The notes below the pieces were generated by a model. The model had not been told where the DNA came from. It made no database searches and saw nothing but the letters and a program-made list of their open reading frames with translations. From Halorubrum sodomense (GTDB taxonomy: Archaea; Halobacteriota; Halobacteria; Halobacteriales; Haloferacaceae): DNA of 64,000 nucleotides. Below, piece by piece: positions 52,340 to 61,586 of this stretch; the first letter of the stretch is position 1; every line of letters starts with the position of its first letter. The stretch is from contig NZ_FOYN01000003.1 of assembly GCF_900111935.1 (NCBI RefSeq), positions 429,800-493,799 on the forward strand, in the 5' to 3' direction. The position numbers and the translations under genes are program-made.

Positions 52340-52697
52340 CGCCGTCCGGGGCGCGAGCGGTTGGGCCCGCTACGGCGGGTTCCTACGGCGACCGGGACTG
52401 GACGACGGTCACGCGGTGCGGGGTGACGCTCGCCGGACGAGGGGGCACGGCCGCGTGAGACGAGACGGCGGTCACTCATTCGGACATCTCTCCGTCGGGT
52501 CGCCATATCGTTATGGAGAACATATTCCGGTCCTCTGACGCGATGGCCGATCGCCCGCAGCCGGTAAGATTTCGTTACCGCCTGACTCCGCGCGGATCGC
52601 CGACAGCCGGACCGCGGGAACCGAGTCGTCGTCGCGGCGCTCGGGTCGTCGTAAACAATCTCCACGCCTTATGCCCGTACGGCAGGTAGGGAGCCCG
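52340..52697. other. 358-base divergent intergenic region
   Basis: No gene supported. Contains a 14-base palindrome CCATA-TCGT-TATGG (52503-52516), and at its right end the TATA element CCTTATGC (52667-52674) of the HTH gene at 52698. No clear DUF1616 promoter was identified. Confidence 0.6.
52667..52674 (+). promoter_or_regulatory. TATA box of the small HTH gene
   Basis: CCTTATGC, 24-31 bases before ATG 52698; an alternative upstream ATG at 52671 lies within it and is therefore unlikely. Confidence 0.5.
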
Positions 52698-52997
52698 ATG
52701 GAGAACGAGCGGAACGAAGACTCCACTGACTGGGATCAGATCGGGTTCATCATCAGCTCCAAGTACCGAACGGCGGTGCTCGAACAGCTCGTCGACGGCC
52801 CGTCGATCCCCTCGTCTATCGCGTCCCGAACTAGTCTCCCGATCACGCACGTCTCGCGGGCGCTGCGCTCCCTCCGGGAGCGCTCGCTCGTCGAACTGCT
52901 CGTCTCGAAAGAGAAGCGAAAGGGTCGCATCTACGGCGTCACCGAGGAAGGGAAGCGGCTCTGGGAACGGATCGAGGCCGAGGGGTTGGCCGACTGA
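52698..52997 (+). CDS. Small winged-helix transcriptional regulator
   Basis: 99 residues: a single winged-helix domain (FIISSKYRTAVLEQLV, then THVSRALRSLRERSLVELL and RIYGVTEEGKRLW), like the MarR/ArsR-type small regulators of haloarchaea. No sensor domain. Its 3' end overlaps the convergent membrane-protein gene by 59 bases. It probably regulates neighbouring glycan genes; target unknown. Confidence 0.85.
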   Translation: MENERNEDSTDWDQIGFIISSKYRTAVLEQLVDGPSIPSSIASRTSLPITHVSRALRSLRERSLVELLVSKEKRKGRIYGVTEEGKRLWERIEAEGLAD

Positions 52998-55119
52998 GCC
53001 TCGACGCGGCCGCGACGGGAACGCTCGGCGCCGTTCTCCGCGCTCTCCCGGAGGCGATCCGCTCGCGGTCGTCGACCGCGTTCGCGGACGGGTCCTCCTC
53101 GATGTCGACGAAGTAGACCGTCAACTCGCCGTTATCCCTGACTTTCCCGACGTTCGGCTGGGCAGCAACGGCCTCGAAGCTCTCCGCGGAGTACCGCAGT
53201 TCCCGGTACGCCTCGACCTCCCGCTGGCGGTCGGCCTCCGCGACCACGAAGTAGTGGTCACGCCTGACGACTTCCTCCGGGTGGTTCGCGTAAAACGTCG
53301 GCAACCCGTCCAACATCGCCTGCTCCGGGACCGGTGCGCTCTTTTTGACGGCCGGTTTCACCTGTCGGTCCCACGGCGCCCCCGCCGCGCCGTACAGCGC
53401 GATCTCGTAGCGATCGGACGTGTGACGCACTCCGCTGAACCACACCGGCGACCCGCTCGACTGGCTCGCGAACGCCCGCTCGTAACCGTCCATCTCGCCC
53501 TCCGGGACGTGCGAGCCAGACAGGTAGACGAACGGAGAGGGGAAAATCGTCGCCAGCGACAGCGACAGGACGAGCACGACGGCCGCGACCGTCGCGACTG
53601 TTCTGGCGTCGGGGAGCGACGCCGCGATCCGTCGCCCGGTCGACCGGCTCTCGGGCTCAGTCCACGGGTAATCGACGTCGCTCACGGACGATTCCTCGTC
53701 GAGCAGGTACCGGACGCCGACCGCCCCGAATATCGTGGCGAGCATCACGAGGAACCCGACGTGTCGGAAGAGGTACGTCGAGATGGACCCCACGAGGTGG
53801 GCCGCGAAGAACGGGAACAGCAGCAGACACCCGGCGAAAAACAACGCGGTGACGTCCCTGGCGGTGTCCGGCGTGGACCGCATCGATCCGGCCCCGGCCG
53901 GCGGGCCGAGGTAGCCGGTCAGTCGCCCCGCCACGACCCCCGCCGCGAGCAGCGAGTAGACCGCCGCGACCCCGAACAGCTTGACGAACAGCACCTGGAT
54001 GCTCGCCCCGACCGACGACGCGGACTCCCTCTGGCTCGCCACGCGGGGAGTCGCGCTACCGTCGCCGGTGACGAAGTCGCTCACCGACTGGATCATCGCC
54101 TCCGCCGTGTTGATGAACTGCCACTCGTGGGTGGCGATCCAGGCCGCGAACGCCACCGTGAGAAAGATCGTCTGAAGCGTGACCAGCCGGTACCCGGCGA
54201 TCGGGTCGTTCGGGCGGAACCATCGGAACGCGTGCTGTGCGACCGCCATCCCACCGAGCAGCAACATGACGTTCAACGCGACCTGAGGGTGAACCAGCAG
54301 GAGGGCGAACAGGACCGGCGGCAGGAGGTAGGTCGTCGGGGCCGGCCGCCGCAGTCCCACGTCGAACGCCGCACCGTCGTCGTACCCCAACCCGGCACGG
54401 TCGATCGCTCCCCGTCCGTCCGCGACCCGTTCGACGAGGCGCTCACGTCCGTCCCCGCCGATCAGGTGCGAGAACACGAGGTACAACACGAAGGGAACGA
54501 ACAGCATCCCGATCGAGTAGGTGTGGAAGTGGAGGTACGTGCTGACGTTGTTTACCGGGAGGAGGAGGAACGCGGAGAATGCCCCGACCCCGAGCGCCCG
54601 GCGGTCGGGGACCAGAAACCAGACGCAGAGCGCGACGCTCGCGAAGAACAGGAGCGTGTACGCCCACATGACGAGCATCATGGCCCGTGGGACGTCCACG
54701 GCCGCGACCTTCGCGAGCCCGGTCGCGATGAGGTGGCTCCCCGGATAAAACAGCTGGAGCGGGTCGTTTCCAATCTTTATCGACCGGACGAGTCCGAGGT
54801 GAACGAGCGAGTCGCTCCGGCCGTAGAAGTGGTAGCCCCGGATCAGCGGGAGCCCGGCGACCGACCCGGCCCCGAGCCCCCCGAGTAGCACCGCCGGTGC
54901 GAGGTACCGCTCGGCGGTGAGGAAGACGGCGACCGAGATCGCGGCTACGACGGCGAGCGCCGCCCACGTCGCCGTCGGCGTCGACGCGTATATCGACAGC
55001 TCGTAGCCCGTCGCCGGGGCGGTGTACGCGGCGCCGACCGCGGCCGCGAGGGCGAGGTAGCCGACCGCCAGTCCCGTTTCGACCACTTCCTCTCTGCCGA
55101 GTCTGACCGGCTTCCTCAC
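52939..55119 (-). CDS. Large multi-pass membrane protein, GT-C-like
   Basis: 726 residues with about 12 membrane helices up to residue 540, then a soluble extracytoplasmic part. The early loop YGRSDSLVHLGLVRSIK has acidic residues in the place where GT-C enzymes carry catalytic Asp, so a lipid-sugar-dependent glycosyltransferase or polymerase is suspected. GTG start at 55119. The C-terminal 45 residues (Arg/Pro/Ser-rich) read through the antisense of the HTH gene and look unlike the rest, so the true stop may once have been upstream. Family not recognised. Confidence 0.7.
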   Translation of the reverse strand: MRKPVRLGREEVVETGLAVGYLALAAAVGAAYTAPATGYELSIYASTPTATWAALAVVAAISVAVFLTAERYLAPAVLLGGLGAGSVAGLPLIRGYHFYGRSDSLVHLGLVRSIKIGNDPLQLFYPGSHLIATGLAKVAAVDVPRAMMLVMWAYTLLFFASVALCVWFLVPDRRALGVGAFSAFLLLPVNNVSTYLHFHTYSIGMLFVPFVLYLVFSHLIGGDGRERLVERVADGRGAIDRAGLGYDDGAAFDVGLRRPAPTTYLLPPVLFALLLVHPQVALNVMLLLGGMAVAQHAFRWFRPNDPIAGYRLVTLQTIFLTVAFAAWIATHEWQFINTAEAMIQSVSDFVTGDGSATPRVASQRESASSVGASIQVLFVKLFGVAAVYSLLAAGVVAGRLTGYLGPPAGAGSMRSTPDTARDVTALFFAGCLLLFPFFAAHLVGSISTYLFRHVGFLVMLATIFGAVGVRYLLDEESSVSDVDYPWTEPESRSTGRRIAASLPDARTVATVAAVVLVLSLSLATIFPSPFVYLSGSHVPEGEMDGYERAFASQSSGSPVWFSGVRHTSDRYEIALYGAAGAPWDRQVKPAVKKSAPVPEQAMLDGLPTFYANHPEEVVRRDHYFVVAEADRQREVEAYRELRYSAESFEAVAAQPNVGKVRDNGELTVYFVDIEEDPSANAVDDRERIASGRARRTAPSVPVAAASRLSRPTPRPRSVPRAASLPR

Positions 55120-55334
55120 GTCGTCTCACTCCGTGTTCGATCTCGCGGACCGCGACTCGTCCGCGTTGTCGCGGGCCTGACGCGCTGGTGAACGAGCACT
55201 ACCCTATCGAACCCGGTGGCGTGTTTTGTTATACATCGGTTACCGGCCCCGGAAGCCCCCCGTTTCCCCGCCCGCCGGGGGTCAGGGCGGTAAGCGAGCC
55301 ATTACAATTAGATCGGGTCTCCGAAATCGAGCAC

Positions 55335-56459
55335 ATGCGATTCGTCTTCTTCACGAACACGCCCGCCCACGTACATCTGTACAAACACGCCGTCGACCGA
55401 CTGGAGCGGGCCGGTCACGACGTGCTCGTCTTGGGCCGGGACTACGGCTGTACGGTCGCGCTGCTCGACCGGTACGACCTTCCCTATCGGATCTACGGCG
55501 CCTGCGGAACGACGAAGGAGTCGCTGTTCCGGAACCTCCCCTGGCACTACGCCCGCCTCGTTCCCGCGGTCCGGTCGTTCGCTCCCGACGTGATATTCGG
55601 GGTCGGCGCGTACGCTGCCCACGCCGGGTTGGTCAGCGGCGCCCCCGCGGTGTTGGTCCTCGACTCGGAGCCGACCTCTCTCGATCACGCCGTCTCCCGA
55701 CCGTTCGCCGCGGCGTTCCTCACGCCGCACACCTTCGGGAAGGATCTCGGGGAATCCCATTACCAGTTCCACGGCTTCTGCGAGACGGCGTACCTCCACC
55801 CGGACGCCTACCGGCCGAACCCGGAGATACGCGATGCCCTCGACCTCGCCGACGACGAGGCGTTCGTCCTCCTGCGGTTCAACGCGTTCGGGTCGCACCA
55901 CGACGTGGGGCACTCCGGATTCGCGCCGGAACAGCGCGAACGGCTGGTCGAGACGTTCGCGGACCACGCCGCGGTGTTCGTCTCCGACGAGGGCGGGACG
56001 CTGGACCTCGACTCGCTTCCCGCCCGCGAGTTCGACGTCCACCCCGCGCTACTTCACGACGCGCTGTCGGCGGCGCGGCTCGTCGTCACGGACACGCAGA
56101 CGGTCTGTACCGAGGCCGCGCTGCTCGGGACGCCGGTCGTCCGATCCAACTCCTTCGTCGGCGACGGCGACATGGGGAACTTCACAGAGCTGGAGCGACG
56201 GGGTCTAGTGGTCAACACTCCCGAGTTCGAGGAGGTCGTCTCTACGGGCGTCGACGTCCTGCGCGACGAATCGATCGGCGAGGACTGGCGGCGCCGACGC
56301 GACGAGTACGTCGGTGGACTCGTGGATCTCACGGACGTGATCGTCGCGGTCGCTGAAGCGGACGGCGGGACCGCGGTCCCGGGCCTCGAACGGTGGCGCG
56401 GCGGGACCGAGCGACACACACCCGACCGGTCGACGCCCCTCACGGAGGAGTCGACGTGA
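55335..56459 (+). CDS. DUF354-family glycosyltransferase-like protein
   Basis: 374 residues of the DUF354 type (GT-B fold related to UDP-GlcNAc 2-epimerases): MRFVFFTNTPAHVHLYK at the start, GVGAYAAHAGLVSG, PHTFGKDLG and the SAARLVVTDTQTVCTEAALLGTPVVRSNS nucleotide-sugar-binding end. The frame is open from 55188, but ATG 55335 fits the domain and a CATTACAATTAG element lies about 27 bases upstream. Its TGA overlaps the GTG of the next gene (GTGA). Confidence 0.85.
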   Translation: MRFVFFTNTPAHVHLYKHAVDRLERAGHDVLVLGRDYGCTVALLDRYDLPYRIYGACGTTKESLFRNLPWHYARLVPAVRSFAPDVIFGVGAYAAHAGLVSGAPAVLVLDSEPTSLDHAVSRPFAAAFLTPHTFGKDLGESHYQFHGFCETAYLHPDAYRPNPEIRDALDLADDEAFVLLRFNAFGSHHDVGHSGFAPEQRERLVETFADHAAVFVSDEGGTLDLDSLPAREFDVHPALLHDALSAARLVVTDTQTVCTEAALLGTPVVRSNSFVGDGDMGNFTELERRGLVVNTPEFEEVVSTGVDVLRDESIGEDWRRRRDEYVGGLVDLTDVIVAVAEADGGTAVPGLERWRGGTERHTPDRSTPLTEEST

Positions 56460-57829
56460 CGGCCTCCGACATCGGGGCGGCCGACGAAGACGGCGTGAAC
56501 CGCGCGGAGGGGGCCGGCGGTGAGCCGGGTCGGCCTCTCGCAGACCGCGGGACCGACGACGCTCTTCCCGCGCTCGAGACCGGCGGACACGACGACGCAC
56601 ACTGGGTCGCGGACGACGCCGTCGCGGAGATTCTGACGGAGACGCTCCGCTATGCGAGGGAGCGCGACTACACCGGCTGGGACTACTTCGACGGCATGAG
56701 CAGCCGCATCAGGCGGGCGCTGCCCTTCGAGACCAAGTGGACGAACATCCTGATACAAGAGGTCATAAAGCGGGCGCCGGTCAACGTCCGGCGGCTCATG
56801 TCGGTGGAACAGCGGCAGAGCTTCAAGGGGACCGCGCTGTTCGTGCTGGCAAATCGGCGGGCGTACGACCGCCTCGGCGACGCCTGCTACCGCCGCGAGG
56901 CCGACCGGCTGTCGACGTGGCTCGTCGAGAACCGGACGCGCGGCTACGGGGGGTTCTGTGGCGGGCACCAGCACGCGACGCAGGGGCTCGACAAGCGGTT
57001 GCCGGCGAAACACCCCGGCATCGTCTCGACCGGTTACGCGGTGCGAGCGCTGCTGTCCCAGAGCGACGGCACCGGAGATGTCGAGAACGACGCGGATCCC
57101 CTCGACGGAGCTGCCGGCGGAAGCCTCGCGGCGGTCGCCGAGTCCGCGCTCCCGTTCGTGTTCGAGGCGCTCAACTACCGGGAGTCGGACGGGACGGCCA
57201 GGATCGACTACCACGCCGGCGCCGAGGCGGGCGAGGCGACGGTCATCAACGCGAACGCGCTCGGCGCGCGGCTGCTCCTCGACCTCCACGATCGCCACCC
57301 TCGTCCCGAACTCCGCGAGCGAGCGGAGCGGATCTTAGACTACGTCGCGAGCCAGCAGGCCGACGTCGGCGGGTGGACGTACACCGACCCGCCGTCCGCC
57401 TCGCACCTCTCGATGGACAACCACCACAACGGGTTCGTCTTGGAGTCGCTCCTCCGGCATCGAGAGGTGACGGGGGCGACCCGGTACGACGACACGCTAG
57501 AGCGCGGGATCGAGTTCTACCGCCGGACGCTGTTCGAGCCCTCCGGGGCGCCCAACTGGGACGAGGAGAGCGCCTATCCGAAGGACGTCCACGCCGCGGC
57601 GGAGGGGATCGTGCTGTTCAGCGCGGCCGGCGACACGGCGTTCGCGTCCCGGATCATCGACTGGACGCTCTCGGAGCTGTACGCCGGCGACGGGCAGTTC
57701 TACTACCAGAAACGCCGGTTCTACACGAAGCGGTTCACGCTGATGCGCTGGTGTCAGGCGTGGATGGCTTTCGCCCTCGGCGAGTACCTGAACGCCCGTG
57801 AGCGAGGGCGCGAACGGAACGGGCAGTAG
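56456..57829 (+). CDS. Alpha/alpha-toroid-like protein of the glycan cluster
   Basis: 457 residues. After an acidic, poorly conserved first 60 residues comes a predicted all-helical toroid with repeated aromatic-rich turns: GWDYFDGMSSR, GGFCGGHQHATQG, QADVGGWTYTDPP and SMDNHHNGFVLESL. This resembles polysaccharide lyase/epimerase-type alpha/alpha folds; homologues are often given unrelated transporter names. GTG start overlaps the DUF354 stop, so the two are coupled and may act together on a surface glycan. No catalytic residues can be named with confidence. Confidence 0.7.
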   Translation: MTASDIGAADEDGVNRAEGAGGEPGRPLADRGTDDALPALETGGHDDAHWVADDAVAEILTETLRYARERDYTGWDYFDGMSSRIRRALPFETKWTNILIQEVIKRAPVNVRRLMSVEQRQSFKGTALFVLANRRAYDRLGDACYRREADRLSTWLVENRTRGYGGFCGGHQHATQGLDKRLPAKHPGIVSTGYAVRALLSQSDGTGDVENDADPLDGAAGGSLAAVAESALPFVFEALNYRESDGTARIDYHAGAEAGEATVINANALGARLLLDLHDRHPRPELRERAERILDYVASQQADVGGWTYTDPPSASHLSMDNHHNGFVLESLLRHREVTGATRYDDTLERGIEFYRRTLFEPSGAPNWDEESAYPKDVHAAAEGIVLFSAAGDTAFASRIIDWTLSELYAGDGQFYYQKRRFYTKRFTLMRWCQAWMAFALGEYLNARERGRERNGQ

Positions 57830-57861
57830 CGGTCGGCGGCGCGACCGCGCTTCTCCTCCGC

Positions 57862-58944
57862 TCAGTCGTCCGGCGCGTCGGCGAGCCTCGTCTCGATGGC
57901 CGAGACGGTCAGATCGGCCGCGTTGCCGCCGCCGTACAGCTCGGGTTTCGGCGGGAGCTCCGATCGGTCGAACAGCGCCCGGGAGATGCGGTCCGGGTCG
58001 CTCCCGACCAGCACGTTCCATCCCGCCTCGACGGTCTCGACCCACTCCGTCTCGTCGCGGAGCGTGACGCAGGGCGTGTCGAGGTAGAACGCCTCCTTCT
58101 GGACCCCGCCGGAGTCGGTGGCGACCTTCGACGCGTTCGCGAGCAGTTGAAGGAACTCGACGTAGCCGACCGGGTCGACGAGGCGGACCTTCGCAGCCGC
58201 GCGGTCGTACAGGCCGTGCTCCCGGAGCGCGTTCTCCGTCCGCGGGTGGAGCGGCAGGACGACCGGGATGTCGACCCCGGTCAAACCGTCGAGGATCCCT
58301 GCCAGTCGGTCCGGATCGTCGGTGTTCGACGCCCGGTGGACCGTCGCTAAAGCGTACGCGTCGGGGCGGAGCCCCGGAACCGGGAGGGGAGCGTCCCCGT
58401 CGAGCACCCGGTCGCGAACGGCGAGGACGGCGTCGTACATCACGTCGCCGGTCACGACCACGTCGCCCCTGATCCCGCCGTCGCGGAGATTCTCCGCGGC
58501 GTTCTCTCCGGGCGTCAACAGCAGGTCCGAGCAGTGGTCGGTGAGGACGCGGTTCACCTCCTCGGGCATCGACCACTTGCCGCTCCGGAGGCCGGCCTCG
58601 ACGTGCGCCAGGATCGGTTCCCGTTTCGCCGCGACCAGCGCGGCCGCGAGCGTCGAGTTCGTGTCGCCGTAGACGAGCACGGCGTCCGGCGACTCCGCCT
58701 CGATCACCTCGTCTATCAGGCGCATCATCTCGGCCGTCTGCGGGGCGTGATCCGCCGATCCCACGCCGAGGTTGTACTCCGGTTCCGGGATGTCGAGCTC
58801 CTCGAAGAAGACCCCGGACAGCGACTCGTCGTAGTGCTGTCCGGTGTGGATCAGGACCTCCTCGTGGTTCGCGCGCAGCCGCCGAGAGACCGGGAACGCC
58901 TTGACGAACTGGGGGCGCGCGCCGACCACCGAACAGATCCGCAC
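57862..58944 (-). CDS. Non-hydrolysing UDP-GlcNAc-type 2-epimerase (WecB/WbpI-like)
   Basis: 360 residues of the GT-B fold epimerase family: VGARPQFVKAFPV start, HTGQHYD, YGDTNSTLAAALVA, HVEAGLRSG, MPEEVNRVLTDH and LATVHRASNTD. Converts UDP-GlcNAc to UDP-ManNAc (WecB) or UDP-GlcNAc3NAcA to the mannuronic form (WbpI). The presence of WbpA/B/E/D-like genes upstream in the same operon favours the latter. Last gene of the operon. Confidence 0.9.
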   Translation of the reverse strand: MRICSVVGARPQFVKAFPVSRRLRANHEEVLIHTGQHYDESLSGVFFEELDIPEPEYNLGVGSADHAPQTAEMMRLIDEVIEAESPDAVLVYGDTNSTLAAALVAAKREPILAHVEAGLRSGKWSMPEEVNRVLTDHCSDLLLTPGENAAENLRDGGIRGDVVVTGDVMYDAVLAVRDRVLDGDAPLPVPGLRPDAYALATVHRASNTDDPDRLAGILDGLTGVDIPVVLPLHPRTENALREHGLYDRAAAKVRLVDPVGYVEFLQLLANASKVATDSGGVQKEAFYLDTPCVTLRDETEWVETVEAGWNVLVGSDPDRISRALFDRSELPPKPELYGGGNAADLTVSAIETRLADAPDD

Positions 58945-58947
58945 GGG

Positions 58948-60192
58948 TCAGTCCTCCCTCGCGGTCGACTCGTCCGTCGTCGGTGCGATCCCCGAGCGCT
59001 CGTCCCCGGTAGCCCCCTCGGACGCGGCGAAGTCGAACTCCCCGGAGAGGTCGCCGGGCTCGACGTGGACCTCGAGGCCCGCGTCGGCCCGCCGCTCGGC
59101 CGCGACGCCGGTGAGAAACGATGCGAGCCCGAACAGCCCGAAGACGCCGGTGGCGACGGTCGTTCCGCCCGCTCCGGTGAAGGCAGACCCGGCCGCGAGC
59201 GCGGCCCCGCCGACGAGCAGTCCCATCCCGAGCAGCTGTGCGACGGCGGTCGGCGACCCCATCCCGCGGTCGCCGTCGTCGAGCAGCCGACCGAGGTAGC
59301 TCCGAAACAGCAGCAGCGAGAGTCTCGGGACGAACGAAGCGTACCGGATATTGCTGGTCTCGTCGCCGTACACCGCCCGCATCGGCACGTCGGCGATCCG
59401 AAGCCCCTGTTTGTTCAAGCGGACGAGCAGGTGGTTACAGAACCCGTAGTCCTCGTAGAGCGACTCGAATTCGACGCGGTCGAGCGCCCGGCTGGAGATC
59501 GCGGTGTACCCGTTCTGGGGGTCCGCCATCCGCCAGTAGCCGCTGGCGATCCGGGTAAGCCCCGTCAGCAGCACGTTGCCGAACATCCGCCACGTCGACA
59601 TCTGCCGCCGGTACTCCGCGTGTCGCAGGCGGTTGCCCTTGGCGTAGTCGGCCTCGCCCCGGACGACGGGACCGATTATCCGGTCGAGTATCGCCGGGTC
59701 CATCTGGCCGTCGCCGCTCATCACCGCCACGACGTCGACGTCGGCGTCGGCGGCCATCGCGTTGCGGTAGCCCGTCTTGATGGCGCCGCCGACCCCAGCG
59801 TTCTCGCGGTGGCGGAGCGCGACGACGATGCGGTCAGGCAGCACCGTCCCGGTGCGCGCGTCGCGGGCAACGATCCGGTCGCGCCAGGCCGGCCCCGCCG
59901 CGACTTCGGTCCCGTCGGGACCGTTCGTCACCGATCCCGACCCGTCCGCCAGCGGTCCCGATCCCTCCGCGGGCGACTCGTCGGCGATCGGTCGCAGGCT
60001 ACCGCCGGGTCGCTCCGACCCTTCGAGCCCGGTGAGCGTCTCGCGTATCTCCGTCCACGTGCCGTCGGTCGAACAGTCGTCGACGACATACACGCGGTCG
60101 ACGAACCCGGGGACGGTCTCGATGACCTCGCCGACGAACCCCGCCTCGTTGTACGCTGGGATCACGACGGCGACGGTGGCGCCCCCGTACAT
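58948..60192 (-). CDS. Membrane-associated GT2, dolichyl-phosphate sugar transferase-like
   Basis: 414 residues. N-terminal GT-A domain like DPM1/AglJ: VVIPAYNEAGFVGEV, VVDDCSTDG, NAGVGGAIKTGYRNA, SGDGQMDP and DYGFCNHLLVRLN. Two hydrophobic helices (about 315-350) and an acidic tail follow. It has a Gly/Ser/Asp-rich insertion at about 65-100 not typical of the family. ATG 60192 overlaps the preceding TGA by one base (TGATG). Probably charges a polyprenyl-phosphate carrier with a sugar or starts glycan assembly. Confidence 0.88.
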   Translation of the reverse strand: MYGGATVAVVIPAYNEAGFVGEVIETVPGFVDRVYVVDDCSTDGTWTEIRETLTGLEGSERPGGSLRPIADESPAEGSGPLADGSGSVTNGPDGTEVAAGPAWRDRIVARDARTGTVLPDRIVVALRHRENAGVGGAIKTGYRNAMAADADVDVVAVMSGDGQMDPAILDRIIGPVVRGEADYAKGNRLRHAEYRRQMSTWRMFGNVLLTGLTRIASGYWRMADPQNGYTAISSRALDRVEFESLYEDYGFCNHLLVRLNKQGLRIADVPMRAVYGDETSNIRYASFVPRLSLLLFRSYLGRLLDDGDRGMGSPTAVAQLLGMGLLVGGAALAAGSAFTGAGGTTVATGVFGLFGLASFLTGVAAERRADAGLEVHVEPGDLSGEFDFAASEGATGDERSGIAPTTDESTARED

Positions 60193-61586
60193 CAGCGCCA
60201 CCCCCGTCCGACGGTGTAAACGCTGTGTGCCGTCTCCGAGAGGTCAAGCGCCTGTCGCCCGTCGACGACGGTGATGCCGCGCCGACCCCCCTCCGGTCCC
60301 TCGCGTTCGAAGGCGCGCCAGTCGACGTGCCCGAACTCCTCGTGAGCCGTGACGAGGGCGGCCGCGTCGACGTCGCGTTCCGTTATCTCGTCGATATCGA
60401 CGCGCTCGGCGGGCATTTCGGGCAGTTCGTCGAGGATCGGGTCCACCGCGAGGACGGTCGCACCCAGCCGGTCCAACCGGTGAGCGACGTCGATCGCGGG
60501 CGAAGCCCGCGCCTCGGGAACGCCCGCGCGGTAGGCCACGCCGAACAGCGCGACCGTCGCGCCCTCGACGGGGCCGTCGGTCGCCAGCCCGTCGACCAGC
60601 GTCTCGACGACGAACCCCGGCATCAGCTCGTTGACGGACCTCGCCGTCCGGATCAGCGGCGCGGGGTCCGCCACCCCGTCGAGCAGGAAGTACGGGTAGT
60701 ACGGGATGCAGTGCCCGCCGACGCCGGCGCCAGGGGTGAGGATATCACAGTACGGCTGCGTGTTCGCGGCCTCGATGGCCTCGATCACGTCGACGTCGAA
60801 GGCGTCGGTCAACGTCGCCAGCTCGTTGGCGAGCGCGATGTTGACGTCGCGGTAGACGCCCTCGAAAAGCTTGACGCACGCCGCCGTCCTCGCGCTGTCG
60901 GTCCTGACGACCTCGTTGTCGCTCACCTCGTCGTAGACCAGCGCCGCGACCCGCCCGCTCTCCGCGTCGACACCCCCGACGACCTTCGGATACGACCCGC
61001 GGATGTCGCGGAGCGCGCGGCCGCTGGCGGTTCGTTCGGGGGTGTGCGCGAGCCCGAACTCCCCCGGCTCTCGGTCGCCGGCGGTGAGGATCGGCTGGAT
61101 GACCTCCGCGCACGTCCCCGGCGGGACCGTCGATTCCACGAATACCGCGTCGCCCGGGTCGAGACCGGACCGCACGGTCTCTGTGACCGCCTCCAGCGCC
61201 CCGAGGTCCGGGTCGTCGTCGCCGTCGATCACGGTCGGCACGACGATCACGTGGACCCGAGCCGTCGCCGCCGCGGCCTCCCCGTCGGTCGTGGAGGTGA
61301 ACCGGCCGTCGGCGACCAGCTCCGACAGCAGCCCGGACACGCCCGGCTCGTGCTCGAAGGGGTTGTTCCCGTCCGCCAGCGCGGCGACGCGCTCGGGGTC
61401 GACGTCGACGCCGGTCACCGCACCGCTCGTCTCGCCGTACACCAGCGCCAGCGGCAGCCCGATCTTTCCCATCCCGTACACCGCGACGGGGGCGCGCCCC
61501 TCGCGGAGGGCCGCGCGCTGTTCGTCCGGAGACGCGTCGGCGCCGTACAGCCCGACGGTCTCCGTCGAGGGAGCGTTCGTCGTCAT
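60192..61586 (-). CDS. UDP-sugar 6-dehydrogenase (WbpA/WecC-like)
   Basis: 464 residues. NAD-binding VYGMGKIGLPLA (about 36-47), central FVESTVPPGTC, HTPERTASG and the catalytic cysteine C293 in GVGGHCIPYYP. Oxidises C6 of UDP-GlcNAc or UDP-ManNAc to the uronic acid in two steps. The operon context (B, E, D, I types) favours UDP-GlcNAc 6-dehydrogenase (WbpA role). Its start overlaps the Gfo/Idh gene's stop by 4 bases. Confidence 0.92.
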   Translation of the reverse strand: MTTNAPSTETVGLYGADASPDEQRAALREGRAPVAVYGMGKIGLPLALVYGETSGAVTGVDVDPERVAALADGNNPFEHEPGVSGLLSELVADGRFTSTTDGEAAAATARVHVIVVPTVIDGDDDPDLGALEAVTETVRSGLDPGDAVFVESTVPPGTCAEVIQPILTAGDREPGEFGLAHTPERTASGRALRDIRGSYPKVVGGVDAESGRVAALVYDEVSDNEVVRTDSARTAACVKLFEGVYRDVNIALANELATLTDAFDVDVIEAIEAANTQPYCDILTPGAGVGGHCIPYYPYFLLDGVADPAPLIRTARSVNELMPGFVVETLVDGLATDGPVEGATVALFGVAYRAGVPEARASPAIDVAHRLDRLGATVLAVDPILDELPEMPAERVDIDEITERDVDAAALVTAHEEFGHVDWRAFEREGPEGGRRGITVVDGRQALDLSETAHSVYTVGRGWR

